Source of the DNA: Leptobrachium leishanense
Taxonomy: Eukaryota > Chordata > Amphibia > Anura > Megophryidae
NCBI GenBank assembly: GCA_009667805.1
Contig: CM019066.1
Location: 116,054,190-116,118,189 of the forward strand
Direction of reading: 5' to 3'
DNA length: 64,000 nucleotides
The translations under genes were made by a program, and so were the position numbers. Each line of letters starts with the position of its first letter. Within the stretch, counting starts at the first letter, position 1. The notes under the pieces are model-generated. The model did no database searches and was not told the origin of the DNA. It saw nothing but the letters and a program-made list of their open reading frames with translations. Shown here piece by piece: positions 62,999 through 64,000 of the stretch.

Positions 62999-63260
62999 AG
63001 GGATACTATAGGGTTAAAACAGGAAGGGGAGAAAATGGAGTTAAACATTAACCCCTCTTGACCCTTCCACACTCACTGCTTATAGATTAACCCTTTCAAT
63101 TATTTTAAAAACTCACCTCTATCCAGTGATGGTCTCACTCCATTCTCTGCAGAATGTCACATGACCTCAGAGTGGGCTGCTTGCTCCAGCCAATCGAGTA
63201 GCTCTCAATGCAGGAAGGAACTGAGAGCCATTGAATGGGGCCAATGTTAATTTTGCCAAA
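62999..63260. mobile_element. TTAA-type MITE, one end clear
   Basis: TTAA at 62995-62998 is followed by agggatactatagggttaaa, an end like those at 3797, 13818 and 43194. The interior (cacatgacctcagagtgggc) is consistent; the right end was not located, so the end coordinate is approximate. 63261-63847 is unassigned intron. Confidence 0.55.
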
Positions 63261-63847
63261 TAAAGGAGAATGGCTAAGGAATGTTGCAATAGGCAATTTT
63301 CATAAATTTTACATGCTTTGATTCCGTCTGTAACGTTTTCATTCCATGAGACTGAATTGCACCTTGATTCTCTTTCTGAACATGCATTTTAACGGTGTCA
63401 ATCACATTTAAAAGGTACTGATGCAGAATCACAGGGGGCAGGGAGATGAAATAGACACTTTAGCCATCTTTGTTACTCAAGCTAAAATAATGGTCATGAT
63501 GGCAGGAATCTGGCACTGGGACAGTTCTTGAAAGTGGAGGACAATACAATACTATATTGTGCATGGACATAGTAGAAGAAGGAGTTCCCTGGTTGAACGA
63601 GCATTCCCCGGTTGGCTTGTAATGCCTCATGTAGCTTCTGCATTGAGAGGCTTCTGATTAGCTGCGGGCATGCTAGCATCACATGCACCAACTATAATGG
63701 CCCTGGCATCTAGATATTATTATTACACTTGATTCCACAACACTGTACAAGATAAGTGACCAAGGGCATGATACATTAGAAAACTACACAGCTTTTCAAG
63801 GATTATATGGTATATTTTGGGTTCCCGAGGGAAATTACAATCTATAA

Positions 63848-64000
63848 GGGCCCTATTACATACTTAACGCTAACGTTAGCTCTCAGCTGTGTGAGCGTTA
63901 TCAATAGCTTAGATGGCCCTAGCGTGGGTGCACCATATCACATTCCGAACACTATCCTGTTAAAAAAAAACATTAGTGATTCGCAGCTTGCGCTTTTCAG
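63848..64000. mobile_element. Palindrome-rich MITE family M, copy M8 (cut by window edge)
   Basis: The left end gggccctattacatacttaa is followed by acgctaacgttagctctcag and the family words ttcgcagcttgcgcttttca. It continues beyond the window. Confidence 0.78.

Overview
This window looks like vertebrate, most likely frog (anuran amphibian), nuclear DNA. The evidence is a spliced ciliary gene with long introns and a repeat set typical of amphibians: an L1/Tx1-type LINE, an L2/CR1-type LINE, a DIRS-like tyrosine-recombinase retrotransposon, a Penelope-like remnant, Tc1 transposons and many MITEs. Nothing is prokaryotic; there is no operon, CRISPR array, tRNA or rRNA that I can support. The species cannot be fixed from the sequence.

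Host gene. The only host gene I can support is ift80, the WD-repeat subunit of the IFT-B complex, on the minus strand. Eight consecutive coding exons are visible, in gene order 34913-35092, 28625-28743, 26362-26436, 24291-24454, 23887-23951, 22032-22167, 14755-14902 and 4966-5137. Every internal junction has AG/GT sites, and codon phase is kept across all seven introns. Together they encode about 353 residues, corresponding to roughly residues 260-612 of the 777-residue human protein (recalled from family knowledge). The N-terminal exons should lie beyond 64000 and the C-terminal exons before position 1. No exon was found between 35093 and 64000, so that stretch is read as one long intron.

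Layout. 1-4965 (intron): two non-autonomous hAT elements, one holding a 23/27-bp minisatellite and a 129-bp-arm palindrome, plus two MITEs. 5138-14754 (intron): two Tc1 elements, one carrying nested MITEs, and L2/CR1 tails. 14903-22031 (intron): a 6.1-kb L1-type LINE with 14-bp target duplications and both ORFs open. 22168-28624: short introns with MITEs. 28744-34912: an L2-like LINE split by a 3.5-kb hAT element, which itself holds a second L2-like copy in the opposite direction. 36-43 kb: Harbinger-type MITEs, a Penelope-like remnant with a GIY-YIG domain, and copies of a palindrome-rich MITE family. 43.9-46.3 kb: a Tc1 copy nearly identical to the one at 9.8 kb. 47.6-54.5 kb: nested TTAA, Tigger-like, Tc1 and MITE insertions. 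55.6-61.8 kb: a decayed DIRS-like element with inverted terminal repeats, an internal complementary region, and gag, RT/RNase H and recombinase remnants. 61.8-64 kb: further MITEs.

How it works together. The exons are one transcription unit diluted by transposons of all major classes. The host splice sites look intact, so the insertions appear tolerated. The most notable points are the apparently intact L1, the composite Tc1 elements that share one passenger MITE at the same site, the DIRS inverted-repeat architecture, and two hammerhead-like motifs. I did not find a convincing new multi-gene system.
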